DNA from: Tricholoma matsutake
Taxonomy: Eukaryota; Basidiomycota; Agaricomycetes; Agaricales; Tricholomataceae
Assembly (NCBI GenBank): GCA_026075535.2
Contig: AP026546.1
Span: forward strand, 5,146,001-5,210,000
DNA length: 64,000 nt
Direction of reading: 5' to 3'
In this document: piece after piece, positions 35,204 to 46,284 of the stretch
How positions within the stretch are numbered: the stretch's first letter is position 1
Layout of the letters: the number at the start of each line of letters is the position of its first letter
Made by a program: the position numbers and the translations under genes
The notes under the pieces: model-generated
Told to the model about the DNA's origin: nothing
Databases searched by the model: none
What the model saw: the letters and a program-made list of their open reading frames with translations, nothing else

Positions 35204-35310
35204 CTTTTTTTAAGCTTTGCTAAACGAGGATTGCTGATCATCTGTACTTGTTGAGGCAGGTTTTCAACTCCTTGCCATGCTAGAACTGCTGTATAACAGG
35301 TTGAAAGACC

Positions 35311-36460
35311 TTGCCGTCCAAACTGCTGTTCACATGCCTGCAAGTGCTTGCTGCTTCCGATGCCCCTGTGGGCCCATTGTCACCATCATTACTGCTGCTT
35401 ACGCCCAGCATAGAACACTCAAATTTGCCATCCACTTCTGTTGATGAGGATAATACTGAATGTCCCAAAGACTTTTTAGACCCCACTGGAGCGCATACAC
35501 CAACCTTGCTGCCACCTGACGATGACTCTGACACATCTTCCTCTTCTTCCCCCAAATCTTTTTTCATACCTGGTTCGAAAATGTCTGTGTCTAGTCCTGC
35601 TGAATGTCTACATGCTGACCCGAAGTGTATCCCTCTTCTCACACCTGGCGTGGTCTTGCCTATGGTAATGCGCCAGTGGGAGATGGCCTGCGTAGATTTC
35701 TTCAGGGTGAACAAAAAGATTGACACAGATGAGCATGTTGCTGCTGTTTTACCTGGACTAAAGGATATGCGAGCTTGAGACTGGGTGGCAACCCATGGAG
35801 ATCGTCTGTCAAATTTGACATTCACCGAGTTCATCATAGAACTTCAGAAGGAGTTCCTATCCAATGGTTGGGATGACAAACTCCACATGAAGATCCACAA
35901 CGTATGCCTCAAGTCGTCTAATTCCTTCCTGAAGTGGGTAAATGACATCCGACACTTAAACATTGTGCTACGCAATACCAAATACCATTTCTCTGATGTT
36001 GTGCTATGACTACAGCTTGATAGCCTCTTGGACTCTGACCTGCAAAATCATTGTAAGAATTGTAACATCAAGGAGGTGATTGATAAAGTTATGAAGGATA
36101 CTCCAGCAAAAATGGAGGAGGTGCGGCTAACTTGCTGGATTGCTGAGGTTCAAAAACTGGTGGAGGAATGCATGAATGACACAAAGCGTTACCTAGAGGC
36201 AGCAGAGGATTTGCAGTGGATGCCTAAGAGACAGGCTTTGGCCAACCTGTCCCAGAACTCAAACACCGTGGGTGGTTACAAACCTTGTGGGTCTGCTGCA
36301 GCAGCGGGCACATCCAACTCTGCTGCTGGTGGCTCCCAGAAACCACCATGTCTTACAGATAACAAACACTCATTGCTTTTTAAACACCAGGGATGCCTTA
36401 AGTGTTGATGCGGGTACCAAAGCCACCGTGCTAGAGAATGTCCTAATGACTTCCCAGATG
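35311..36460 (+). pseudogene. Gag and zinc knuckle of the deleted gypsy element
   Basis: Ser/Asp-rich linker, then a capsid-like helical part (WEMACVDFFRVNKKID, FTEFIIELQKEFLSNGWDDKL, WVNDIRHLNIVL) corresponding to the Tf1-like Gag at 14972-15800. It ends in a Cys/His motif (GCLKC, then CGYQSHRARECP). TGA interrupts at 35776-35778, 36007-36009 and 36406-36408, each where the protein otherwise continues in frame. Confidence 0.75.
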
Positions 36461-36711
36461 GCCGGAACTACAAAGAGATTACCAAAGACATACTGCTTGG
36501 GCACAAGAGACAAGTCAATGTGCCATCTGGAAGCAAACCTGTTGGAGTGGTTACTAATAACATGAGCCATATCGAGGAAGTGTCGGAGGAGGAGAATTCT
36601 TTTGTAGCAGGCGCTGTGATGCCATCAGCAGTTTTGGGATCTGGTTCTGAGTCGGAGGAAGAGGAGGTGAGCCCACTCACAGTGCTGCATCTGTGATGGC
36701 CGTGCACATTA

Positions 36712-37482
36712 ATGGGTCCAGCTGCTGACAAACCTGTTTCAGTGAATAGTATGCTGGACTGTGGTGCACATGTCATGCTTATTGACAGCGCATTTGTTGA
36801 AGAATTGGGTCTTTGTTGTTTCTGCTTGCACAAACCATTACCGATTTCCATGGCACTGAACAACTCGGCCAGCTCCGAAAGCCACCTGTATGAATATGTG
36901 AATATTGCACCTTATTCCCTTGACTCTGCATGGACCTCTCAAACATTAAAAGCTGTTGTTACACTGAAATTATGTGTACCGCTCTTACTCGGACTGCCTT
37001 TCCTTAGTGTAAATCACATTATTGCCAATTTTGAATTATGTTCAGCTATTGATAAAATGAATGACTACAATTTATTGAAACCTCTGGTTACTAAGACTCC
37101 AAAGAAAGTAGGGAAGTCTAAATTTATGGTAGCAGAAATCAAGAAATCTAAAAAGCAAGTGCTGTTGGAACTTGTTGAGGTTTGAAAGCAGTGTCTCACT
37201 GATGGAAAGATGGTGCCAGAGGTAATTAAGCCACTGAATGTGGCAGGTATGATCAAGGATTGGATTGAAATGCTGAGTTTTCAGCAAAAGGTAGAGGGAA
37301 TAGAAAAGGAGATGCTTATGGAGTTCAATGATGTCTTCCAGCTGCTGCCACATGTTGACAAACTCCCTTATAGTGTAACAGCAAGAATCAAGCTCAAGAA
37401 CACAGAACAAACAATTAAAACTCACATGTATGCTTGCCCATGGAAGTTTTGTGATGTGTGGAAAATGTTGATCCAACAGCAT
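36712..37482 (+). pseudogene. Protease and RT N-terminus of the deleted gypsy element
   Basis: Retropepsin-like part with SMLDCGAHVMLIDSAFVEELGL (D-C-G in place of D-S/T-G) and LCVPLLLGLPFLSVNHIIANF, matching the Tf1-like protease end. A TGA at 37183-37185 separates it from MVPEVIKPLNVAG... leading to the RT start (VFQLLPHVDKLPYSVTARIKLK). It is cut off at 37482 by LTR sequence. Confidence 0.75.
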
Positions 37483-37661
37483 CCATATTCCTCAGATTAC
37501 ATCCTTGGACATTACACGGACAAAACCTTTACACTACACACCATCATCATCCTTATTATCACTCATAGAGATCTCGTGCTTATAAAATACCTCTTTTGCA
37601 TGCTTAGCTCTGGATTTGGACTCTAGTGAAGTACATGTCCCTAACACAGCACGCACTTACA
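37483..37661 (+). repeat. 3' LTR (5'-truncated) of the deleted gypsy element
   Basis: Matches 35024-35203. The KDZ gene resumes directly after it with MNRLLECKTVYYNNY. Confidence 0.8.
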
Positions 37662-38215
37662 TGAACCGTCTCTTAGAATGCAAGACGGTGTACTACAATA
37701 ATTATACTGTCAGCAACAGTATCCATACATACTATGGTGAGATCCCATCAGTCATCCAGGTGGGCAAACATCAATACATTGAGAAGGATGTCCTTGATTT
37801 ATTTATTGGGCTTATGCTCATTGCATGGTTCATTGAAGCTTGTATCTAACAGAATCACTCATAGTAAAACTATGACTAGGACTTCAGCAACAAATGGAGC
37901 TCGAATCTACACCACATGTCTCTCAAAAGCAGAGCAAACTCCAGTACATGTAGATTGGGAGGATACCAGCTTCAGGTTGCATACAGAGCACGTCTGGGAT
38001 GGATTCCTAATTGTCTCACTCCTGGAAGATCATCATGACCAGCATGCAGTGCTGAGTGTCTCACACACTGGGCTACAGAAGGATAGGTTCTCACAAGATC
38101 AGAATGAGCGAGTGCAGTGATATGGGCAAGTGGAATGGGCTCACTATTGTGATAAATGCTGTCGAACATGGGTGGATGCAGATGGAACTACTAGGCATGA
38201 GTACTTGAGTAGTCG

Positions 38216-38518
38216 TAGTGTTTTGAGGTCCGGTCTTTTGCTGTTTTGCTGTATCTCAGCAACAACTGGATGAAATCATTTCATCAAAGAGAGGACCCCC
38301 CCTTATTTTCACTTCTCTATCCATGATTAAATTTTATGATTATATTGACAATCATTGAGTAGAATCCTTATGTTCCAGAGATGACCCTCCAGTCTTTGGC
38401 CAGATCTATCTGCTCAAATACTTTCATGATTTTATCTTATTGTTTGAGATAGTAGGAGGCAGTTTAAATTTCAAAAAGACTGCAAAAGACTGCAACCCAA
38501 CTGGACTTTGAAACACTA
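38216..38518. mobile_element. hAT-type MITE inside the KDZ gene, 303 bp
   Basis: Terminal repeats TAGTGTTTTGAGGTCCGGTC and the complement of GACTTTGAAACACTA. The 8-bp target duplication is AGTAGTCG (38208-38215) against AGTAGTCA (38519-38526), one CpG transition apart. Removing it restores the KDZ reading across HEYLSSR into the CxC6 region. Its ends resemble the larger copy at 43876-44703. Confidence 0.88.
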
Positions 38519-39263
38519 AGTAGTCACAGACCCCAATTTGATTCTGAAATGGTCTGAGCAGGGAAGCTGCATGTACTGGTCATTGACGGCATCACTATTG
38601 GCTGTCCTTGTTGTGGTATTCTGCACTGTGCTGTGGATCTTGTGAACAACAAGCATTGCTTTTGTCCCCAACACAAAAACTGACATGAAGTGTGCACTGT
38701 CAAAGGCTGTGAAGAGCCTGCAGAGAGGACCACAGAAAAGACTCATTTGACATGCACTAGAGCAGAACACCGTCTTCTGGAAGATACCTACAAAATGCAT
38801 GACAAGGCAATGTTCCAATTTAAAGGCTGACTTCAAAGGACCACAATGATGCATTCTCTGCTGAGATTACTGCTGAGGAGGTTGAAGAGGGTGTGATGCC
38901 TGCTGACTTGCACAATCCAGCTTGTCCTGCTGACAAGGATGAGAATGGAAACCGCAAGATCCATGCTTTGTTTGGATGTTGTCGTACACACAATGAGCAG
39001 ATTTTTGTCTGGCCATGTGGTGTCATTGTTGCCTGGGGGGCCCTGGGCCACCTTCTTTGGTTCAGAAACAGTTACACAAACTGCAGTATGTACATTCTTT
39101 GGTGTTTCATCATCATTAACTTGTTGACATGCACATGACAGGATATGATACGCAAGGTGTTTTGGGTCAAGGGCTCTATGCCTGATATCATTTTTTATGA
39201 CAACAATTGCATGATGTACAAACATCTTCACAGTCAACGTGATGATCTTCTTGAATCTGTTGG

Positions 39264-40541
39264 TGTTAAGACTATAGGTCTCAACTCAGCCTTGGCTTCA
39301 TGTGTCGCAGTTGGAGGCTTTCCAACTGTATCAGTATCACACTAGGAGGCTTTCCAACTGTATCAGTATCACACTAGGAGGCTTTCCTAGTGTATCTGTT
39401 AAGACTATAGGTCTCAACTCAGCCTAGTCTTCATATGTTGCAGTTGGAGGCTTTCCAACTGTATCAGTTCTTGCAGTAAGAGGCTTTCTTACTGTATCAG
39501 GTTCTGTTCGGGACTTGGTGCTTCCTAAGTCGATATGGCTATCCATACTCAGAGGCTTTCTGAGTAGACCGTCAGTTCATGTATCACAGTTGGAGGCTTT
39601 CCAACTGTTGAGTGTTCTGGTTGAGTCTAAGACTGTTATTTGAATTAGGTCAAGCTAAGGAATACAGGCAGTATTACTGTAGCTTATATATGGTTCAGAG
39701 ATGTCTATTGTCCAATCAGAATACGAGATCCTTGTCAAGTATAAATAGAAAGAACAATAGAAAAGACAGGCCTCATGCCTTGCATGAGGCATCTGATGTT
39801 ACGGAGTGCTGTGGTGCAGCATGTCAATCGTGAGTGTCCGACATCATGGACCTCATGTCAAAGGGCTGTCATGTCACAGCATGCATGGAAGTGGGTTCAA
39901 GTGCATGGAGTCGCCATGCGTCAAAGTGTCTCCCATCGGAAGTGAGTCGAGTTGAACAGAAAAATGAAGTGCCCGGTCTTGCGGGTCCAGATAACAAATC
40001 ATAACAGTATCGGGCTCTGGCCTTCACTTGGGTACTTCCTCAAGTCGTTATGGCTATCTGTACTCGGAGGCTTTCTGAGTAGACCATTTGTCCATGTATC
40101 ACAGTTGGAGGGTTTCCAACTGTTGAGTTTGAGTTTATCACAGCTAGGGATTTCCTAGGCTGTCCAGTGTTCTGGTTGAGTCTAAGACCGTTGATTGAAT
40201 TAGGTCAAGCTAAGGAATACAGGCAGTATTACTGTAGCTTATATATGGTTCAGAGATGTCTATCATCCAATCGGAATTCGAGATCCTTGTCAAGTAATAA
40301 TAGAAAGAACAATAGAACAATAAGCCTCATGCCTGGCATGAGGTGTCCAATGTCATGGATCTGATGTCAAGGATCCGATGTCAAGGACTGCTGTGGCACA
40401 GCCAGTCAATCAGTGGGAGTCAGATTGGAGAGTCCCTATTGGTCTGGGTCATGTCGCAAGTGGAGGGAAAGAAAAATGAAATACCCAGTCTTGCCGGAGT
40501 ATGCTTTAGTCATCACAGGTTACAAAAGCAAAATCGTAACA
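39264..40541 (-). repeat. 3' LTR of the gypsy element, interrupted by a solo LTR
   Basis: 663 bp of LTR once the insertion at 39397-40011 (610-bp solo LTR plus one 5-bp duplication) is removed. It has a 32-bp internal duplication at about 39325-39390. It carries a series of stem-loops with the common apical sequence GAGGCTTTC. Confidence 0.9.
39397..40006 (-). mobile_element. Solo LTR nested in the 3' LTR
   Basis: Starts TGTTAAGACTATAGG and ends ATCATAACA, so it is a related but diverged family member. Perfect 5-bp target duplication GTATC at 39392-39396 and 40007-40011; the other LTR (47340-47978) has the uninterrupted site CTAGTGTATCAGGCTCTGG, which proves the insertion. Confidence 0.92.
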
Positions 40542-40609
40542 TCACCCTCTCTCTATCTTTGAAGTCACTGACTTTGATTACTATCTTGTTGGATTGGGGT
40601 GTGGGGGAA

Positions 40610-41083
40610 TCAGTTGGAGCATAGCAGTGTCCCCAGTTCTCTGTGTTCTCCAAGCAGGAGCCTCTTTTTCAGCCCATATCCACTCTCTTCATCGTAGTGG
40701 GCATTCCACAGGGGTCTGCTCACACCCGCTAGTGGCTTCATGCCAGGGCAAAGCCCTGTCTGGTCGACGTAGAAGTACTCAGAGAAATAGTCTTCATTGT
40801 CAAGTTCTCCTTCGAAGCACCATTCCTCAAACTGTGTCCTCACCCAAGTGAGGTCCACCTTTGTGCTCCTCCAAGCGAAGAGGCAGCATTTGGGACAGGT
40901 CGAGGACACCCTCCTGATCCAGTCATCCCTTGTTATCCAGAAGAAAATCCCATGCGGGCATAACCAAGAGGGTCTGCCTGGGAGTATGTTCATTTGTGGT
41001 CCCTGGTCAATGACTGTCCATCCAGTCCTCACTGTGGTTCGTAGTTGATTCTGTGTGTGCAGTGGTGATGGGGTGGGGAACAT
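40610..41083 (-). pseudogene. Extra frame downstream of the chromodomain
   Basis: 157 codons in element sense beyond integrase (WLCPHGIFFWITRDDW, STCPKCCLFAWRSTKVDLTWVRTQFEEWCFE, GLCPGMKPLAGVSRPLWNAHYDEESGYGLKKR). The Cys and Trp content suggests a folded product. I recognise no family. Its place between integrase and the 3' LTR suggests an accessory gene of this lineage. Confidence 0.45.
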
Positions 41084-41132
41084 CTCATGTTTTCTTTGTA
41101 TTCAGTTTGGTGGGCATTCTGGTCTGGGGGTT

Positions 41133-42326
41133 CTACAGCTGTTGTTGCTGTTTATATGCCCCAAGGATTCTCTTTGCATGTTTCAGGTTTCCCTCAGGTT
41201 CCCATGAGTTCTCTGAGGTTGGGTATCCGACCCACTTCACTAAGAGGTGCATGGTCCTTCCTTTCTTCTTATGTCCAATGATTGCTTCTACTTCATACTC
41301 CGATTCGCCTTCTATCAGATCAGGTGGTGGTTCTGGGAAGTTCAGTCCATGTGTCTCAGTTTCTTTATATGGGGAAAGGAGTGCCGCGTGGAATACCAGG
41401 TGTATTTTCCACTGTTCTGGTAACTTCAGTCGGTAGGAGAGTGGGCTCAGGACCTTCTCAATGGTGAATGGTCCTTCTCTCTTCAGTGCAAGCTTCCTTG
41501 TTGCATGTGTCATCTTGAGTTTCTTTGCTTTTAGCCACACTCTGTCTCCTTCTTTGAATGGGGTGAAGTGTCTTGTCGTCCTTTCCACCATCATCTGTCT
41601 GGCTAACTCATGTGTTGCCTTTGCTTCATCTCAGGCCCATTGCAGTGCGACAATTTGCTTCTCTATGGCCGGTATGTTCATTTTCAGGTAGGGGAGTAGG
41701 ATCACCTTGGGCTCATAGCCCATCATGAGGTAGAACAGGGAGTTCTTCTGTACAGAGTGCGTCCTCTGGTTGTGTGTGAACTCCGTGGTCGGGAGGAAGT
41801 GCTTCCAATTCTCCTGGTTGTTTGAGCAGAAGATCCACAGGTACACCTCTACTTCTTGATTCACCCATTCTGTCTCCCCATCGGTCTGGGGATGGTATGC
41901 CGTGCTCATTGCCAGCTTGATTCCGAGCAATCTTCCTAGCTCCTGGAAGAGCTCCGAGGTGAATCTGGGATCTCTGTCAGAGATGATCTTGTCTGGGAGG
42001 CCGAATCGTTTGTAGACATTGTCTAGGTAGAGGGTGGCTGCTCCCAATGCATCCACAGTTTTCCTGCAAGGGATAAAAATTACCCCCTTCGTAAGCCCAT
42101 GGTCTACCATGACCATGAGTGCATCATAACCATCGGACTCTGGTAGGTTGGTTATGAAATCTGTCATCACCATTGTGAATGGTCTCGTTGCTTTGGACTT
42201 GATCAGTTGTAGTGGGGGTGTCATCAGGTGGGTGTTGACCTTCATTTGCTGGCATGTTGCGCATCCAGTGACATAATTCTTGATATATGTCATCATTCCC
42301 AGCCACCAGTAGTCCCTTCTGATCAT
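41133..42326 (-). pseudogene. Integrase and chromodomain of the 8.7-kb gypsy element
   Basis: HHCC finger remnant (YIKNYVTGCATCQQMK), catalytic core with TDFITNLP (first Asp), ISDRDPRFTS (second Asp) and AYHPQTDGETEWVNQ (Glu), then a C-terminal region, and a chromodomain (EVEAIIGHKKKG, LLVKWVGYP, NSWEPEGNLKHA). TGA at 41631-41633 splits integrase from the chromodomain half, where the frame continues as DEAKATHELARQMM. Confidence 0.9.
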
Positions 42327-42393
42327 TTCAGTTGTTTGCCATTGTCCCAGGCATCCTGGTTACTCCTTTGTGGTATTTTTTCACCAGCTTCTT

Positions 42394-43875
42394 TCATAGA
42401 TCTCTGTTGTCAGGGACATAGCATCTGTCTCGGAAGAATAGAAAGCCGTTTTTTATCTTCCAGTCTTCTAACACTAATTTTATTGGCGGTGTTCCTTTGG
42501 TCTTTAGCGCCTCAATTGCGCTCTTCACCAGGTCGTCTTTCATGATGCTCCCTGCGAGCAAATCATGCATTTCTGTGTCAATGAATTTCACAAATACTGT
42601 TTCTGGCAGCATTGTGACGTCTTCATTATTGTTGTCTTCTGCCAGTATGTGGTCTGCTCTTTGTGATAACACATCGCTCTGTACCATCTGTGATCCAGGT
42701 ACATGGACAAGCTGCAAGTCGAATTCTGATAGGAATAGGCTCCATCTTGCCTGTTGTCTGTTCAGCTTCTGTGCTGTCCAGAAGTACATTAGATTCTTGT
42801 GGTCCGACAGGATTACCACTGGGTGTCCTGATCCCAGTAGGTAGTGTCTAGTGATTGCATGATGGCTAGTAACTCCCTGTCATATATCTTGTAGTTCTGT
42901 TCCATTGGTGTTAGCGCATGCGATATGTATCCGCACAGATGCCAGTCCCCATTCGTGTCCCTTTGTCTCAGCACTCCTCCTGTAGCATGTTTCGAGGCGT
43001 CTGATTTGATTGTGAATGGTTTCATTGGGTCTGGCATCAGCAGCACTGGTGCTTCTACAAATTTCCTTTTCAATGTTTGAAAGGCCTGTTCACATTCCAT
43101 TGTCCAGTTGAACATCTTGTCCTTTTTTGTCAGTTCATTAAGTGGTCTGCTTGTCTCCACAAAATGTCCAATGAATTTCCTGTAGAAATTCCCAAATCCC
43201 AGGAAAGATCTGACTGCCTTTATGTTTGTCGGGGTGGGCCAATCCTGTATACCTGCCAGCTTTGTGTTGTCCATTGCAATTTCATTGGGTCGGATGATCA
43301 GACCCAAGAATTCCACTTCATGGACGTCAAACTTGCATTTCTCTGGCTTCAGGTATAGGTCATTTTCTGCCAGTCTCTGCAGTACCCTCCTTGTCCTTTC
43401 CTGGTGTTCATTCTGATCCTTGGAGAATATCAGGATGTCATCCATGTAAATCACGAGCCATCCTTCTCTGATCATATCATGGAAGATCTCGTTCATCATT
43501 GCCTGGAAGGTTGCTGGTGAGTTACATAATCTGAAGAACATCACCATTGGCTCAAACAGCCCCCTGTTTGTTTTGAAGGCTGCCTTCCATTGATCACTGT
43601 CTTTGATCCTGACATTGTGATATCCCCATTGGATGTCCAGTTTTGTGAACCACTTCACCCCTCTCAGTTTATCCAACAGGTCTCCTACCAGCGGGAGCGG
43701 GTAGGTGTTCTTGATCATGCCATTATTCAAGTACCTGTAGTCCTGACATGGTCTCAGGGCATCCAAGTCCTTCTTCACAACAAAGAAGAATGGCGATGCC
43801 ATGGGTGATTTCGATGGTTGGATGTATCCCTTTTCTAGGCTTTTGTCGAGAAACTTGTCGAGTTTCTTCTGTTCT
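42394..43875 (-). pseudogene. Reverse transcriptase and RNase H of the 8.7-kb gypsy element
   Basis: RT motifs [31 protein letters not shown], and catalytic [10 protein letters not shown]; then [11 protein letters not shown] and [12 protein letters not shown] of RNase H. After a frameshift near 42815 the frame resumes with ILSDHKNLMYF and QARWSLFLSEF and runs to 42394. The RT N-terminus is separated by the hAT insertion at 43876-44703 and continues upstream as [22 protein letters not shown]. Confidence 0.9.
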
Positions 43876-44703
43876 TAGTGTTTAAAGGTCCGGTCCTACA
43901 AACTGAAAAAAGACTGAAACCGGACTGAACTGAACCAAAGTCTGGTTCGTCAGGTGGCTATTTATAGGACTGGTCTTTTGCAGTCCAGTTGCCAGTCTTT
44001 TGCTTTGAAAAATATCATTGAACCAATGAAAACCGATCCGAACTGGTTTCAAACGGTTTATAGGTCACGTGCACTATACCTGCTGATTTCCACACATAAT
44101 GGCTTCAATTCTGCTCCCTGGACCATCAAAAACGGTTGAGAACTGAGAGAGATATGACAAAATACATTTTGATGTGAGTATTGTGATGTCATTTGAGCAG
44201 CTGTGACTGTACTGTTTATACCTTGTGCTACAAAAATGTTGGGCACAATTGGACATTATCCAAGGCAAAGGAATAACATACATAAACATCTATACCATGT
44301 GTATTTGATTCATTTAACAGCCCTAACAAGTTGTAACTACAAACTACAAACTACAACATGGAATACAATGTACTTTTGTTTTGGTCATATCTCTGTCAGA
44401 TCTTGATAAAATCTCTTAAAAGTTGGACCAGTCGCTGGGGAATTACAATATCCAACTGCTTGTGTAATGGTGAGATGGTCCGGTTAATAGTTGGTGAGAA
44501 ATATATGGGTTATATTGGTACAACAAATTTTACAACAAAAAGTCAGTTTGAACTGGTTTTTTTTGGTCCATGGACTGATATGGACTGGTCCTATGCAGTC
44601 CAGTTGCAGTTCAGCAATATATGGGTCAGTCTTGGACCGGTTGCAGTTGCAGTTGCCCCATTTAGACATAAAAAACTGGACTTAACTGGACCTGTAAATG
44701 CTA
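43876..44703. mobile_element. hAT-type non-autonomous element inside RT, 828 bp
   Basis: Ends TAGTGTTTAAAGGTCCGGTC and the complement of AACTGGACCTGTAAATGCTA. Perfect 8-bp target duplication TCTGTTCT (43868-43875 and 44704-44711). Removing it joins the RT sequence YPLSLAEQ to EQKKLDKFL in frame apart from the duplication. Its termini match the 303-bp copy at 38216-38518. Confidence 0.92.
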
Positions 44704-45541
44704 TCTGTTCTGCCAGTGATAATGGGTAAACCCTGCAATCCTTTGCCATAAAGTCCGGTTTCAGTTCGATCACATGATCCCAGGGTCTTGAGTCTGGGAA
44801 TCTTTCCGATGCTTCCTTTTTGAATATCTGTCAGTACTCCTTGTACTGTTTGGGGAGTAGTTCATCTAGGGTCTTCTGTTCGGGGTCTCTTTCCTTCTTA
44901 TGTGTCAGATGCTGTGAGACCGATGTTTTTGCCCTAATCCAGATATTTTGTCCATATGCATATTGCGGTGATCCTTTTGCCTTCACGATCCGAGAGATTG
45001 TCTTCATCGCTTGGGAGTATGAGTACCTTGGCTCGTCATACTCCTCTGTCAGTGGTGTCTTAGTCAGTTCAAATATTCTGATGACGGGTTCTCCTCAGAT
45101 GTAGGCAACTAGTAGCTCGTTGTCTGTGATCTCTTGTTCGGGTGTTCCTTCCAGTTGTTCCGTTGCCTGTTCATGGTTTGCCGGTGCTGGGTTTTCCTTT
45201 CCAGTGTCTTCTTTGTCTTGTAGGCCAATGGGCTCTGCATTCTGAAGAGTTGTGACCACAATCTCTTCATCTTCCACCTCTTTGATCATTGTTCTCCTTG
45301 TTTCGATGGGCATTCTGCTTCCTCCCAGTTTAGTGCAGAGGGTTTCTCCCATCTGTTTTGCTTTAGGGGCAATTCTTCAGCATAGTGCTAGCTGTTCCTC
45401 ATTTGCCAGTTTCTTTTTGAGGGCGAGCTTTTCCCTTTCCTTGGCGACTATCCTTTAGGTCCATGCCAGTTGCTCTTCGCTCTCCTTCTTTTTGAGGGTG
45501 AGTTTCTCCAGTTCTTTAGCAGCTATCTGGCGCCATGTCAG

Positions 45542-46100
45542 TCACTCTTCTTCTTTTGCATTCATTTTGAGGGCCATCTTTTCTTTTGCTTTGGCGACCA
45601 CCTTTTGGGCCCATGCCTGTTTCTCTTCTTTCATCATCTCTTTGAAGGCTTTCCCTTCTTCTTTGACTATCTTCCGATGCCATGCCAGATGTTCATCATC
45701 AGGTTTCTCCGTTTGCACCCTCCCGATAAGGGTTCTTCCTTTTCCAAACAAGAATTTGGGGTGGGTTCTGTCAGTCATTCGGAATTGGAAGGTTCCAATT
45801 CTCCAGTCGATCACTGGGTTGATTTTTCTGAGCCATGGCGGACCCAGGATGATCAATTTTTTTCCCAATCCTGCAATGAGGAAGGTTGTCAGGAAAGATC
45901 TTCTGTTGATTGTTAAGAATCCCTTGGCATAGTGGGAGATCTCCCCTTTCTTGTTCAGGGTTCCATCCATGTTCTTGACCCTGATTGTCCTTTCCAGGGG
46001 GTGTAGCTCAAATCCACCACTTTTTGCAAATTCGTGGCTCATGAATATTCCTCCTGCTCATGAGTTGAGCAGGGCTTCAGTTTTGACAGCTTTTCCTCTG
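45542..46100 (-). pseudogene. Protease region of the 8.7-kb gypsy element
   Basis: In element sense ALLNS, stop, AGGIFMSHEFA forms the retropepsin active-site segment with a TGA in the triad; then LERTIRVKNMDGTLNKKGEI, FLIAGLGKKLIILGPPWLRKINPVIDWRIGTF, the standard end of gypsy proteases. A Lys/Glu-rich coiled linker follows (about 45540-45460), leading toward RT. Confidence 0.8.
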
Positions 46101-46284
46101 CCTGCTCCTAGCACTTTGACATCTAAATGCATAGATTGATTCTTCAAAGTGGCTAGTAGTACAGAGCAGACAGAGAGTTCGGTGGTACCTTGCATTGAGG
46201 CAGGCCACCTCTTTAAAAACCTGCATCCTCTATCATAGCGAGGGCTTTCCCCTTTTCTTCTTCATCAAGTTCTTTCATGATCAC

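Larger units (their letters stand above)
35002..37661 (+). mobile_element. Internally deleted gypsy element
   Basis: LTR copies 35002-35203 (complete, TGTTAC...TTACA) and 37483-37661 (5'-truncated) bracket gag, zinc knuckle, protease and only the first part of reverse transcriptase. The RT frame (FNDVFQLLPHVDKLP, WKMLIQQH) stops abruptly where it meets LTR sequence CCATATTCC at 37483, so everything from the RT palm to the 3' LTR start is deleted. The RT and leader resemble the Tf1-like element at 10.6 kb. Confidence 0.78.

Noticed and set aside
39264..40541. CRISPR-like array, because of regular short repeats with variable parts
   Set aside because: The repeats are hairpins in an LTR of a fungal element; spacers and repeat lengths do not fit and CRISPR is prokaryotic.
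43954..44773. Small frames in the 828-bp insertion
   Set aside because: They lie within a non-autonomous hAT element and span its repeats; the one ending near 44713 is the split RT N-terminus, already described.
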